Positions 1 through 12,689 of a stretch of 64,000 nucleotides of DNA are shown here, piece by piece (the first letter of the stretch is position 1; every line of letters begins with the position of its first letter). The translations under genes and the position numbers were made by a program. The stretch spans positions 92,526,723 through 92,590,722 of the forward strand of contig CM049309.1 of the NCBI GenBank assembly GCA_026874595.1, in the 5' to 3' direction. The notes beneath the pieces were generated by a model. It was given only the letters and a program-made list of their open reading frames with translations. It had not been told where the DNA came from and made no database searches. This DNA comes from Sipunculus nudus. Its lineage: Eukaryota > Annelida > Sipuncula > Golfingiida > Sipunculidae.

Positions 1-212
1 TACAGTGAAAACAATAACAATTACTGCATAACACTTGGTGGGTTGGGTTTGGGGGGGGGGGGGGGGGGGTGATTGGAGAATAACTGTACACCTGTCACAG
101 CAGGGGATCTCCCCCAGTGACTGTAACAAATCAGAAACCCTGGCATAGCAGTCTTCCAGTGACCTGGAGTGGGACCCTGCATCTGTAATCAAAGCAAGTG
201 ACTACAGAACAA
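1..212. repeat. Repeat L copy with poly-G tract
   Basis: A 19-nt poly-G run occupies 51-69. Bases ~73-210 recur with small changes at ~8490-8635 (shared stretch begins near TGTACACCTGTCACAG). No coding capacity was seen. It lies directly against the 5' end of the family A copy at 213, so it is probably older repeat sequence serving as its target. Confidence 0.6.
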
Positions 213-2221
213 ACAAGGGACCTATGGGTCACGACGCTCAGCTGTTATATATGATAAAAAAATATTATTTAGAAATGAGGCACATGCTGGTTTTGTGTGG
301 AAATAAATATAAGCTGTATTATGAGTTGTTGTTGTTTAGCTTATGTATGATTTTGATAGTACCTTTGGAGACGGAAGAGGATTGATTTCATTTATTTTAT
401 TAACAAATGGAGTACTACTGTCACACAGATTTTGACTTGGCCATATAACTTATAAGCAGAACATATAATATAAGGGTTTAACTATTTATTAAAAAAATTA
501 CAAATATTGTCCCAAATATAATTTTTATTAAAAATAATAAGAGAATCATATGATTTTTTTAAATGAAATATAACTGATATGATTATTAAAATAATATTAA
601 AGAATATATTCATGAATGCATTCATGAATACATTTTGAAAGTATTTGCAAGAGTATTCATATACTTTCATTTTTTCCTGAATTCCCATTCTTTATGCAAG
701 AAATTTTATAATGGAGTACATAATCATATTCGTATTTAAATACAATTACAAAGTTGATGTTGAGAATCCAGAATATACAAAATTCACACATTTAAATAAT
801 GATCCTAAGTACCTGGTTTTATGGCTTTTATTTATATTAAAAAATAACTGTAAAAAATTCATTTAAGACTAATTTCACTTCAATGTACACACTAGACACA
901 GTAGGAATCTAGATTAATATTATCAACTGCATCTTTGTCTATCATTAATTTCCTTCATATAATCCCTAATGATTAGTAATGAATAATATGATTTACTTCT
1001 TTATCATTAAAATTGAACTGAAAAATGCCATAGGTGACTGCATGGTGTTATTTGGAATATGTGACATTCTACCCATCGATACAAGATTCTTATATCAGTA
1101 ACTGCAAGTTAATTTCCTGTTATTATAAACTAACAAGTTACATGGTGCTTGAAAACTTGATTAAAATCTACAGTTTTTGATCAACTGGTTTCAAATATTT
1201 GGTGTTAACAGATGAAATGCTAACAAAAACATGCTGTGAAGATTAAATCCACAGTACTTACAGGAAAAAACCTGCCATGGTCAAAGTTGGGCAAAATTTA
1301 AGGTACCAATTTTTTATTTTTATTAATATTTTTAAAAATTTAAAAGATTTTCATCTAATTTTGGGTATACAATTTAATTTTAATTAATTAAAGTTATATT
1401 ACTGGAAAAAAGGTCCATAGGTTTAACGTTTTTTGTGTTAAGTGATCAAATATCTTTCCTGATTTTTTTACAAAATGCATTATGTTTGGGCCCATAACTT
1501 TTTTAAATTAAATAATACAGACATAATTTCTAGCATGTACATAGGAACTATATAGAGGAATATTTATGGTAAATATTAAGGAAAACAGATAAGTGATTTT
1601 GATATAAGGCAGTCCTGAAGTGTGAAAATAGGTTTCAAATAAAAAATTGAGGTTTTTCCTTAATTTCTCAAAGGAACGAAGTTGCAAACACCCAGTTTTC
1701 GGCTTGGTAGGAGATTTTGGGGACATCTAACATTATGCCGAATTTTGGATTCCTAGGTCTGGACTAATACCTTTATTTCACATTCAAGGGAATAATACAT
1801 TTAAGTTTATATATTATTTAAGCATATCCACTTTTTCCATTAAAATAGTTTTTATCTGATTAATCTTTTTTATTTACAAGTTTTATACATTTGTATTAAA
1901 AAATCATTGAAAATATAAGTTAAAATATTAGAATTCTTAGTTGCAATCATTATACATCCAGAGTGTAGCTCGTATTGGGTCATATTATGCATACACATAT
2001 ATTTTTATTATTTTTAAATCACAAATTTTTAAACTGAATTTAAAAGAAAATAATGCCACAACATGGCATCTGCAAGATTATTCCTTGAATCACTATTAAA
2101 AGTTTTGCACATTGGAGTTTTCAGTACATGCTTAATCTTATTTACCAAAATAAAATATGATTCTGTAAATTTGGTAAAATAAAAACATCTTTTCAAATAA
2201 AGTATACACACTGTTGGTTGA

Positions 2222-2690
2222 ATGAGGGACAAACAATATCATTATGCTAATTACAATCTAAGCTTTAATTTATTCCTGGAATTAATAGTCAATTTCACAC
2301 CTGGTGAAGTTTTTACTCTTCTCAAGGAAGGAATTACTTATCTGATGAACATCCACACTTTCATAGCAATACACCACTTTGTGGACACAATTAAATGTGC
2401 ACTTTAATCATTGTAACCCTGGTGGTAAATACAAAATCTAAAATGTAGCATAGCCGAGAATAAAATGAAATACAGAAAATTATAACATTCATCTAGTTAA
2501 TGCATCATCTAGGGGGGGGCGGGGGTGTGTGCAGGGCAGAGGGGAAGCCTGCTAGTAGTGGCCCAGCTGAGCCAAGACAAGCTGCCTGGGGTGGGTTACA
2601 TAATGCAAGTGAAGGCTTTACTACTAGGTGGGCTAGATGTAAACAACACTTGACATGGTGTATGAAAACTTGAATAAAAGCTACTCTTTT
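2222..2690. repeat. Repeat segment shared with 36540-36672 plus 38661-38890
   Basis: Bases ~2341-2690 match 36546-36672 and then continue in 38661-38890. The copy here is uninterrupted, while the copy at 36.5-38.9 kb is split by element D5. This segment is therefore the empty-site paralogue that defines the ends of family D. It includes a G-rich tract near 2513-2526. Confidence 0.75.
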
Positions 2691-4024
2691 CAATCAATTC
2701 CTTTGAAATTTCAGATTTTAAAAGATTAAATACTTATGTATATATGCTGTGAAAATTAAATCAACAGTGCTTACAGAAAAAAAACATGCCATTGCCAAAG
2801 TTGGACAAAATTTAGGGTATTGATTTTTTATTTAAGCTAATAACTTGAAAAACTTGCAAAATTCAGATCTAATTTTGGGTAAACAATCGAATCTTGATTA
2901 AATAAAGTTATATTCCTGACAAAAAGTCTCCAGCTTCAGCAATTCTCATCTTAGGTGAGTAAATATATTTCTTGATTTTTAAAAAAGTGCATTATGTTTG
3001 GGCCCATAACTTAAAAAAAAATACACAATACTGACATCATTTCTGGCATGTGCATAGCGAATGTATAGAAAAATATGCATGTATATTATATATGATCGAA
3101 GTCAGATCAGTGGTTTTGATATTAGGCAGTCTTAAAGTGTAACAATGGGTTTTTAATGGAAAAATGAAGTTTTTCATTGACATCTCGAAGGAATTAAGTC
3201 CTAGTGACCAAATTCTTGGCATGTAGGGGATTTTGGAGAAATCTAACTGTATGCCAAATGTAAGGAACTTAGAGCTGAAGCTCGTGAGCTGAGCTCTAGC
3301 AAACTGCATAACACTAGCAATATGTGACATGGTGCTTGAAAACTTGAATAAAATCTACAGTTTTTGATCAACTGGTTTCAAATTTTTGGTGTTAACAGTT
3401 GAAATGCTAACAAAAACATGCTGTGAAAATTAAATTCACAGCAGTTACAGCAAAAAAATGTGCCATGGTCAAAGTTGGGCAAAATTTAAGGTACCAAATT
3501 TTTATTTTTGCTAATATTTTAAAAAATTTAAAAGATTTTGATCTAATTTTGGGTATACAATTTAATTTTGATTAATAAAAGTAATATTACTGGAAAAAAA
3601 GTGCTTAGCTTTAACAAGTTTTGTGTTAAGTGATAAAATTTCTTTCCTGATTATTTACAAAATGCATTATGTTTGGGCCCATAACTTTTTTAAATTATAT
3701 AATACAGACCTAATTTCTGGCATGTACATAGGAATTATATAGAGGATTATTTATAGGAAATATGAGGAAAAACAGATGAGTGGTTTTGATATGAGGCAGT
3801 CCTGAAGTGTGAAAATAGGTTTTTAATAAAAAATTGAGGTTTTTCCTTAATTTCTCAAAGGAATGAAGTCGCAAAGACCCAGTTTTCGGCTTGGTAGGAG
3901 ATCTTAGGGACATCTAACAGTATGCTGAATTTTGGATTCCTAGGTCTTACGGTTTCAAAACGTGCCAAATCTACGGACGGACGGAAGGACAGACAGACGG
4001 ACGACGGACAATGGACCACGACTA

Positions 4025-4059
4025 TAGCTCAGATGACTTATAGTCAGCTGAGCTAAAAA
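4025..4059 (+). other. Family A 3' terminal hairpin and A-tail
   Basis: Arms TAGCTCAGATGAC (4025-4037) and GTCAGCTGAGCTA (4043-4055) pair over 13 positions with one mismatch around loop TTATA, then the element ends AAAAA. A second copy with loop ATATA is at 4271-4301. Confidence 0.8.
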
Positions 4060-4307
4060 TTGAGGTTTTTCCTTAATATCTCGAAGGAGCGAAGTCCTAT
4101 TGACCCAATTTTCGGCATGGTAGGAGATTTTAGAGACATCTAACTGTATGCCAAATTTCAGATTCGTAGGTCCAACGGTGTCGAAACGTGCCAGTCTTAC
4201 GGATGGACATCCAGACGGATGGATGGACGGACAGACAGACGGACGGACGACAGACAATGGACCACGACTATAGCTCAGATGACATATAGTCAGCTGAGCT
4301 AAAAAAC

Positions 4308-4915
4308 TCAATCTATTCTTATATGATTGAAAGAACCATGTCCTAGGATAATTCTTTTGAAAAACTGAACGATTCAACTTGACAGTTTCATCATAAACAT
4401 TATCAGCTGAAAGAGATTAAATTATGAGGTTTTTGCAAAAATAAAAACCAGGTCAATGTAGGTGGCAACACGAAATCTGCAACTTCAAATATGAGTCATG
4501 TGACCAACATTTGCACAATACTTGGTAATGCTAGGTTCTGTCATTTCTGAGATCACTATGTCAGTATGCATACTTGGCCAAATAACTAAGTTCAAATTTG
4601 TGTAATTCCGCTAAAATTCATCAAATGCAAACCATTTGAACAAACTTGAGAAGGCTTGCCTCTGGGATCATTTCTGTAAAATATTGAACAATTTGGCTTG
4701 ACTGTTTACAAGTAGAAGACTTTTAAAGGGTTTTCAGCCTTTTCCCTATAAAATTTAAGTAAATGCAGATAACAAAAAAATAAGCTGAATCCCACAACAT
4801 TTGATATGTGAGAGATTATAGCATAAAATCTTGGGATGGTAGCTCCTGCTATTCCTGAGAAATTATGGGTTAATATACAGATGACTAACATTTTCTTATA
4901 ATTTCTCAGGACTCA
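4308..4915. repeat. Family F copy 1
   Basis: This roughly 600-bp segment aligns by eye with 24474-25080. Both contain the run CAATCTATTCTTAT, a GTAGGTGGC core site and a later Leu/Phe-rich pseudo-reading frame. The copy at 24.5 kb keeps the palindrome GGTGGCGCCACC; here the site is degraded. No gene is seen. Confidence 0.55.
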
Positions 4916-5340
4916 AAAGTCAGATGGCTCAATGGTCAGACATGATCCATTGTGAGTTCTTAAAGCCCACTATTCAACTACATCATGGACCTATTAGGCT
5001 ATTATAAAGGAATATAATGTAATATGCGAGTAAATCATGTATGAAATTACCTGACTGATGGATTAATATGGAGTAAATATAGTGGTTTATTTTTTATTTA
5101 TTTGGGAGCTGTTGAAAATAGCAATATATTTGAGCAAATATGAATGCAATGACAGTACACAAAGCAGTGGTAGAATGATGATAAGGCTATTTGTTGAAGG
5201 ATCTATAGTGTATAGAAGTCCGCAAGATTTCAATTTGACATATATAATGTTATTATTAACTATGCTGAAGAGTGGATTTATGAATTGTGACTGTATGACA
5301 TGATATCTCTTAGGTCTTGACAAGGTACATTATATTGATG
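4916..5340. other. Unassigned sequence with a weak tRNA-like stretch
   Basis: Mostly featureless. At ~4922-4972, TGGCTCAATGG resembles a pol III A box and GAGTTCTTAAAGCCC resembles a decayed B box at tRNA-like spacing, so this could be an old tRNA-derived SINE head. The match is weak. Confidence 0.3.
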
Positions 5341-5919
5341 CCCACCACATCTACATATTACACAATATTGACATAATTTCTGGCACGTACATAGGCAACA
5401 AACAGTTATACAATATATAAAAATATGAATATATCTGATTCAACTTGTTCTCGTTTACTGAGGCTGACATTAGGATGGGGTTCGGAGAAGGAAACAGTGT
5501 GGGCAGCAAGGAGGGTTGGATGTAGAGAGAAAAGGAGATAGAGAGAGAGGGAGGGAGCATTCAACAGTACTTAAACACCTGGAAGGTTAAAATCTAAAAT
5601 ATTATGAAATGTAGATAAAGTCTGAGAGAAAGAGGAAATCTAGGCTATGGTTGGTTGATATGATTGAAGAAATTGTTGCAAATAATATTTTAAGATCTGA
5701 CCTTGCGCTTTCATTGGATACCTTTTTGACAGGCTGTTGACAGTTCAACATTTTACACATTTGTCTAATGAGATGCAATTTTTTTAATTTAAACTTTAAT
5801 TAAACTGTTTTTTCTATTTTATGATATGTATACAGTTGCTATAAAATCCCCACTCCACAGGCGGAAGGACTTGATGGAGGGGGGGGGGGGGTTAAGATGG
5901 GAGTTACAACGCCTCTGTC
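5341..5919. repeat. Family A-type J module, diverged copy
   Basis: Bases ~5345-5400 echo the family A segment with CTGGCACGTACATAGG. Bases ~5575-5880 align with ~7230-7620 and ~56680-57050, sharing AAATTGTTGCAAATAATATTT and GTTGACAGTTCA. A poly-G run lies at 5879-5891. No coding content. Confidence 0.55.
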
Positions 5920-7121
5920 TCTCTGTATATATTTTCTTCAAATTGTTAAATTTTATGCTATAGCAATAGCACTATTGTTGACAGTGCGAAGGAGCAAGGA
6001 CTTAGTGGGGTGGGGGAAGGGGATGGTGGGAGTTACAATACCCTTGCATATAAGTACAGAATATGAAATTTAATTAATCAGAGCTTACTGGAAAAAAAAG
6101 TTTATTCATAATTATTAAATATTTAAAACAGGCAAGAAAGCTAGAGAAACAAAGCAAATAATTTTAATTCCCATTCTTCTGAGCCAGGAAATTATGAACA
6201 ATTTTTACATAAATTCCCTTTTTTATAACATCATTTTTTTCCAGGTTTGAAAATGTAACTATACATTTAGAGTATAACAAATATATGTGAATATTTCAGT
6301 TGATTCACATTTCTTAATTGCATCAACATATATATCTAATAAATTAGGTTTATAGTACCTGTCAACATAATGGGGTGGAGGGAGGAAGGGAGGCATAGGG
6401 GTGAGAGAGAGAGAAAGAGAGAGAGAGAAAGAGAGCTAGAAAGAGAGAAAGGGAAAGAGAGAGGAGAAAGGCTCTCTGGTAATTACTGCCTGACCCAGCC
6501 TGACCCAGACACTCACAGAATCTCTGTATATATTTTCTTCAAATTATTAAATTTTATGCTATAGCAATAACACTATTGTTGACAGTGCGAAGGAGCAAGG
6601 ACTTAGTGGGGTGGGGGAAGGGGATGGTGGGAGTTACAATACCCTTGCATATACGTACAGGATATGAAATTTAATTAATCAGAGCTTACAGGAAAAAAAA
6701 GTTTATTCATAATTATTAAATATTTAAAACAGGCAAGAAAGCTAGAGAAACAAAGCAAATAATTTTAATTCCCATTCTTCTGAGCCAGGAAATTATGAAC
6801 AATTTTTACATAAATTCCTTTTTTTATAACATCATTTTTTTCCAGGTTTGAAAATGTAACTATACATTTAGAGTATAACATATAAATGTGAATATTTCAG
6901 TTGATTCACATTTCTTAATTGCATCAACATATATATCTAATAAATTAGGTTTATAGTACCTGTCAACATAATGGGGTGGAGGGAGGAAGGGAGGCATAGG
7001 GGTGAGAGAGAGTGAAAGAGAGAGAGAGAAAGAGAGCTAGAAAGAGAGAAAGGGAAAGAGAGAGGAGAAAGGCTCTCTGGTAATTACTGCCTGACCCAGC
7101 CTGACCCAGACACTCACAGAA
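5920..7121. repeat. Recent 601-bp tandem duplication
   Basis: Bases 5920-6520 are repeated at 6521-7121 with only scattered differences. Each copy contains a purine-rich GA tract (~6401-6470 and ~7001-7070) and the run CTGACCCAGCCTGACCCAGA near its end. A third, diverged copy is at ~34011-34410 in another repeat block. The high identity implies a young local duplication. The open frames across the GA tract are compositional. Confidence 0.85.
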
Positions 7122-7627
7122 GCAGTAGGCAAGGAGTGAAGGTGTTATGTAACAGCCTGGAACACTGTTAACCAATGACTTGATGTAAACATTCAAGACA
7201 TGGTGCTATAAATATGGGTCACTGTGCTCAGCTGAAGTTGGCCTTGAAGGTAAAAATCTAAAATAATAATGGAGATCAAGTCTAAGATGAAAAGGTAATA
7301 TATGCCATGGCTGGTTGACATGATTGGTTTGTATTGATGAGTGAGAAATTGTTGCAAATAATATTTTGTGACCAAACCATGCATTCTCTAATGTCAAAAT
7401 TGAAGCATGTGAGCAGTTTGTGAACATAAGATGTATATTATTACCATGATCATTGGCTGGCTTTTGGATAGTTTGTTGACAGTTCAGTAGTTTACACATT
7501 TTCTCAATTGGATCTATTTTACATAATATATATTATTAAATATATGTATTTTTATTTTATAAAATATATATAGTTGAAATATAACTGATGTCTCCAGTCC
7601 CCAGATGCAAGAACCTGGTGGTGGTGG

Positions 7628-7658
<31 letters not shown>

Positions 7659-8480
7659 GCTGGAATGATGGGAGTTACAACATCTCTGTATTAACATAGT
7701 GTATATACATATAGGATTTCCACTTAATTCAACAATACTTACAGGATTAAATAGTCCATTCACAATTACATAATATTTAAAAAAGGACAGACAGACTGTT
7801 AGACAAACAAAGCTGATAATATATTTTAATATTTTAAAGTTTTTCATCTGCAATATTACACATCTGAATACATAAGTTGCTTTCAAATTTCAGACTTTAA
7901 TGGCTTAAATCCATACACATACAGCATATGAAAGTTATTTCAACAGTGCTTAAAGGAAAAATTTCATAATTAGTATATATATTTAATGATAATTGAGAGG
8001 TGATGGACAGACAAGAGCTGATCACTTTATGTTCCATTCTCCTGGGGCAAGAATATGTTTCAATATTAGATCTTAATTTTTTCCAATCCAATTATCTTTC
8101 AAATTGAAAAAATTGTACACATTTGCAATATTAACTAATGTCCCAGTGCACAGGTGACGGTGAGGTGCTAAGGATCAATGACAGCCCGGGGGGGGGGGGG
8201 GGGGGGAAGAGATTGGATTAACAACACTTTTGCATAAACATTCAGGGCAAACAAAGCCTGATCTCCAATTCTGCTGAGGCTCGAAAATAATGAACACATG
8301 TTTGTATTAGATCCTCATTTTTTTATTTTAAGTTTAATTTGTATACATTTCCAATATAACATATATTTCTGAATATAAACGTTGATTCATAATTCTAAAT
8401 TGCATCATCATAAATCGCAATCTTGTCATGTAACACCACATCATGCATACAAATGTATATTTATATATTCATGGGGGGAG
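7122..8480. repeat. J modules with long poly-G tracts
   Basis: Two or three diverged modules of the same family follow one another. Bases ~7215-7620 match 56655-57060. Poly-G runs of about 30 nt (7630-7659) and 19 nt (8188-8206) sit at equivalent places in neighbouring modules. Bases ~8225-8470 match 59256-59520. This last segment lacks the TIR element found in the other copy and is its empty-site paralogue. Confidence 0.6.
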
Positions 8481-8690
8481 GGGGAGGGGGTGTGATATGA
8501 GAACAATTGTACACCTGTCACAGCAGGGGATCTCCCCCAGTGACTGAAACAAATCAGGAACCCTGGCATAGCTGACTTCCAGTGACCTGGAGTGGCCTAC
8601 CTGCATCTGGAACAAAGCAAGTGACTACAATAGACCCTCAAGATAAAATTCAATAACTATCCTAATTTTCAACCTTTTAGTTTCAAATTT
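8481..8690. repeat. Repeat L copy 2
   Basis: Bases ~8490-8635 match 73-210, beginning near TGTACACCTGTCACAG. It is again next to a G-rich tract (8473-8490) and family A modules, as in copy 1. Confidence 0.7.
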
Positions 8691-10810
8691 CAGATTTAAA
8701 CACATTAAATACTTATGTTTACATTCTGAGAAAATTAAATCAACAGTACTCACAGGGAAAAAATGTGCCATGGTCAAAGTTGGGTAAAATTTCAGGTACT
8801 GATTTTATGTTTATGCTAATAACTTATAAAATTTACAAAATACAGATCTAATTTTGGGTATACAATTGAATCTTAATTAAACAAAGTTATATACTTAAAA
8901 AAAATTCTCTAGCTTCAATAATTTTCATGAAACCTGAGTAAATATTTTTCCTGATTTTTTACAAAGTCAATTTTGTTTGGGCACATAACTTAAAACAATT
9001 ACGCAATACTGACATCATTTCTGGCATGTGCATAGCGAATGTATAGAAAAATATGTATATTATATATGATCAAAGTCAGATCAGTGGTTTTGATTCTAGG
9101 CAGTCCTGAAGTGTAACAAAGGGTTTTTAATGAAAAAATGAAGTTTTTCATTAATATCTCGAAGGAATTAAGTTCTGGTGACCAAATTCTTGGCATGGTA
9201 GGGGATTTTGGAGACATCTTACTGTATGCCTAATTTAAGGAACTTAGAGCTGAAGCTGGGGAGCTGAGCTCTAGCAAACTGCATAACACTAGGTTGATGT
9301 AAACAATATGTGACATGGTGCTTGAAAACTTGAATAAAATCTACAGTTTTTGATCAACTGGTTTCAAATTTTAAATGTTAACAGTTGAAATGCTAACAAA
9401 AACATGCTTTGAAAATTAAATCCACAGCAGTTACAGGAAAAAAACGTGCCATGGTCAAATTTGGGCAAAGTTTAAGGTACCAATTTTTTATTTTTGCTAA
9501 TATTTAAAAAAATTTAAAAGATTTTGATCAAATTTTGGGTATACAATTTAATTTTGATTAATAAAAGTTATATTACTAAAAAAAATGTGCTTAGCTTTAA
9601 CAAGTTTTGTGTTAAGTGATCAAATTTTTTTCCTGATTATTTACAAAATGCATTATGTTTGGGCCCATAACTTTTTTAAATTATATAATACAGACCCAAT
9701 TTCTGGCATGTACATAGGAACCATATAGAGGATTATTTATGGTAAATATGAGGAAAAACAGATGAGTGGTTTTGATATTAGGCGGTCCTGAAGTGTGAAA
9801 ATAGGATTTTAATAAAAAATTGAGGTTTTTCCTTAATTTCTCAAAGGAACGAAGTCGCAAAGACCCAGTTTTCGGCTTGGTAGGAGATCTTGGGGACATC
9901 TAACATTATGCTGAATTTTGGATTCCTAGGTCTTACGGTTTCAAAACGTGCCACATCTACGGACGGACGGACGGACGGACGGACGGACGGACGGACGGAC
10001 GGACGGACAGACGGACGGACGACGGACAATGGACCACGACTATAGCTCAGATGACTTATAGTCAGCTGAGCTAAAAATCAATAACTAGCTTAATTTTCAA
10101 GCTTTTATTTTCAAATTTCAGATTTAGACAAACTAATTATTTATGTTTAGATGCTGTGAAAATTAAATCAATGGTGCTTACAGGAAAAAACGTGCCATGG
10201 TCAAAGTTGGGCAAAATTTAAGGTACTGATTTTTTTTTATGCTAATAACTTAAAAAATTTACAAAATTCAGATCTAATTTTGGGTAAACAATTGAACCTT
10301 AATTTAACATAGTTATATACTTGAGAAAATAGACTCTAGTTTCAAAATTTTTCATGTTAAGTGAGATATTATTTTTCCAGATTTTTTACAAAGTCCATTA
10401 TGTTTGGGCCCATATCTTAAAGAATTTATACTTTACAGACTTAATTTCTGGCATGTACATAGTAACTATATAGAGGAATATTTATGGTAAATATGAGGAA
10501 AAACAGATGAGTGGTTTTGATATTAGGCAGTCCTGAAATGTGAAAATAGGATTTTAATAAAAAATTGAGGTTTTTCCTTAATTTCTCAAAGGAATGAAGT
10601 CACAAAGACCCAGTTTTCGGCTTGGTAGGAGATCTTGGGGACATCTAACATTATGCTGAATTTTGGATTCCTAGGTCTTACGGTTTCAAAATGTGCCACA
10701 TCTACGGACGGACGGACGGACTGACGGACGGACGGACGGACAGACGGACGGACGACAGACAATGGACCACGACTATAGCTCAGATGACTTATAGTCAGCT
10801 GAGCTAAAAA
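8691..10810 (+). mobile_element. Family A tandem modules with two complete 3' ends
   Basis: Three consecutive ~700-770-bp modules lie at ~8691-9240, 9300-10077 and 10078-10810, each containing variants of CGTGCCATGGTCAAAGTTGG and TGTTTGGGCCCATA. The second and third end in GGAC tandem repeats, the 31-nt hairpin (10043-10073; 10776-10806) and AAAAA. No 5' terminus of the ACAAGGG type lies at the left edge, so this block is truncated or continues the material at 7.2 kb. Reading frames rich in Arg-Pro-Ser-Val are translations of the GGAC repeats. Confidence 0.65.
9958..10020. repeat. GGAC tetranucleotide array
   Basis: About 14 near-perfect GGAC units sit just upstream of a family A 3' hairpin. 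Shorter versions occupy the same position in other copies (near 3975, 4215, 10706 and 39498), so the array is part of the element and varies in length. Confidence 0.85.
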
Positions 10811-11340
10811 TACATCAAGGTTATGCATGTTCAAACTTGACCTAGCCTTTGATAAGATGCATCAAACCTGTGGGTTTGGTTACTGTACCTCAAATTTTTG
10901 TGTTAACAAGTTATTGTGTTAACATCATTTTAACAAGAACAGGACACAAGGTGGTGCCACCTGTCTTCTGCAAAAGACAAAGCTATCAAAGATCTTCAGT
11001 CAATTTGATTTTTGGATCATTCCATGTATCCCTTACTGAGATATTAAAGATTTTGTGTGAATTTCACCAAATATAGGAGCTTCCACAGTGACGTCACAGC
11101 CCCCACTGCCTGCTGACAGCTGGAGGGCTGGTAGGCAAGACACTGAGCTGCTGACCCAGCCGACCATGTTTGCTGTATAGTGTTACACTATTGACTGGCC
11201 CTAACTGCTCTGCCTTTATCTTGGTTATTTCATAAGTTTTATGGTTAATTTCCATTTATAAAGTACTTCTCCAACCATTTAACATGCCCCAAAAGCATTG
11301 TTGCCATTGGCTTTGTCTCATCCAGAGATGATTTATTCGC
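10811..11340. repeat. Diverged family G/E core, then unassigned sequence
   Basis: Bases ~10930-11080 resemble 12985-13120, including a degraded core site AGGTGGTGCCACCT and TCTTCAGTCAATTTGATTTT. At ~11089 there is a perfect CRE-like TGACGTCA. The rest shows nothing recognisable. Confidence 0.45.
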
Positions 11341-11728
11341 TCTGCTAGTCTCCATCATTATATATATATATACTTTTACATGTATATTTATATAAATATA
11401 TAATATATACCAAATATATGTATAGAATTACATGTAAATGTGCAGTTTAAATACAATGAATATGTATATATTAATATATAAAATATATTTAAATATAATA
11501 TGAGTATTATAATTAATAATCAATATATTTTATAATATATATAATATATGTAAACTGTATATAAACAATATTTATATTACATATGATTTTTATTTATATA
11601 AATATAATATATATAATATATAACATATTAATATCAATTATGTAATAAATTTAATTAAATAATTTAACATATATAATATGTTGTTTATTAATATATATAA
11701 TATATAACATATTTATATCAGTTATATT

Positions 11729-11786
<58 letters not shown>

Positions 11787-12152
11787 AATATATGTATATA
11801 TACTTTTGTATATAAATATATAATATGTTAAAATATGTAACATGTACAAGTGTAAATATAAAATATTAATATAATGAATATATATACATAATGTATATAA
11901 TATATCTTTATTTAATATACAGTTAATATAATTTATATATGTATTAATGTATATATCATATATATCATATATATATCATATTTCATAATATATATAAACA
12001 TAATTAATACATATATAGTTAATTATTTATCTTGATTAATACATATATACATATATAGTTATTTATTTATCTACTTATAACACAATTCTGCTAGGTAGTA
12101 TGCACCAGAAGAATAGGGCCCTCTATCAGATATATATGTGTGTGTGTGTGTG
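11341..12152. repeat. AT-rich low-complexity tract with (AT)n and (TG)n
   Basis: About 750 bp is almost entirely A and T, including an uninterrupted (AT)n of about 50 bp near 11729-11781. It is followed by a short (TG)n at ~12138-12152. No other feature. Confidence 0.9.
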
Positions 12153-12267
12153 TTGATTTAGTCTTTTGAGTATGTTTTATTGTAGCCTGGTTAATGATTG
12201 GAATTATCACTATATACAGAGTTTAATAAAATAAACTGTATATCATCAGTAAAGCTTCTTATTAACA

Positions 12268-12681
12268 TTATGTGATGGTATGACCTTTGTCTTGAGGATG
12301 CATGTGGGCTTGTTTCTTCATTACACTTGAACATTTTTCATTGCTCTTAAACAGACTGAATATTTCTGCACCTGAAGTAATTAGGGACTTGTATGCCTTG
12401 TTGGGCTCATTTATAAAAAGGATTTGGCTGGTCAATAAGGTGTTGGTGAATGTGGCCATTTTCCGGGTAAGCTTCCATATTATCTCACACCAGCCCTCTT
12501 CAAGCTTGTATGGGTCAGGCAGAGCTACTGATTCCTCATTATGTAATTTGTATAAATACTTCTCCTTTGATGTCTGATCTAAAGTGTCCACATAGTGTGA
12601 TAAGTTGTATAACTGCAGCATATTTTCGTGTGCAGAGCATATATTGGATAACTGCACAGGAAACGAAGCTGGCCCAGCCAT
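12268..12681 (-). pseudogene. Gene-like 137-codon fragment, possibly a decayed SWIM/YqaJ-type protein
   Basis: An open frame of 137 codons stands out in otherwise open-frame-poor DNA and has natural-looking amino acid use. Around residues 50-63 it reads VALPDPYKLEEGWCE, and around 93-99 NKAYKSL. From memory, DPY-x-LEEGW followed by E-x-x-KAYKSL is typical of the N-terminal part of long uncharacterised proteins common in molluscs and sea urchins that carry SWIM zinc fingers or YqaJ-like nuclease domains. No such downstream domain is present, no clear splice sites were identified, and the usual spacing is altered, so this looks like a truncated relic. A spurious open frame cannot be excluded. 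It lies between AT repeats and a family E copy. Confidence 0.35.
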
Positions 12682-12689
12682 ATAACAGC

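Larger units (their letters stand above)
213..4306 (+). mobile_element. Family A element A1, HINE/pearl-like, with tandem modules and two 3' ends
   Basis: The 5' end begins ACAAGGGACC with a small hairpin (GGGACC/GGGTC, 217-230), followed by GCTCAGCTG at 236-244, the exact inverse of CAGCTGAGC in the 3' hairpin (4045-4053). Bases ~241-1130 recur at ~61930-62872. Modules of roughly 700 bp follow at about 1142-1768, 2670-3290 and 3331-4059; the last ends in GGAC-type tandem repeats, a 31-nt hairpin and AAAAA. A second partial module with its own 3' end runs 4060-4306. Small reading frames here are by-products of the repeats. Assignment to non-autonomous rolling-circle (Helentron-type) elements rests on architecture; no Rep/helicase gene is present. 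It may be several nested insertions rather than one. Confidence 0.6.

Noticed and set aside
4020-4059. H-type pseudoknot in the family A tail (GACTATA pairing with TATAGTC)
   Set aside because: It is possible on paper, but the 13-bp hairpin uses the same bases more economically and is the structure kept by covariation.
9841-10834. Reading frames rich in Arg-Pro-Ser-Val repeats
   Set aside because: They are translations of the GGAC tetranucleotide array in family A tails.
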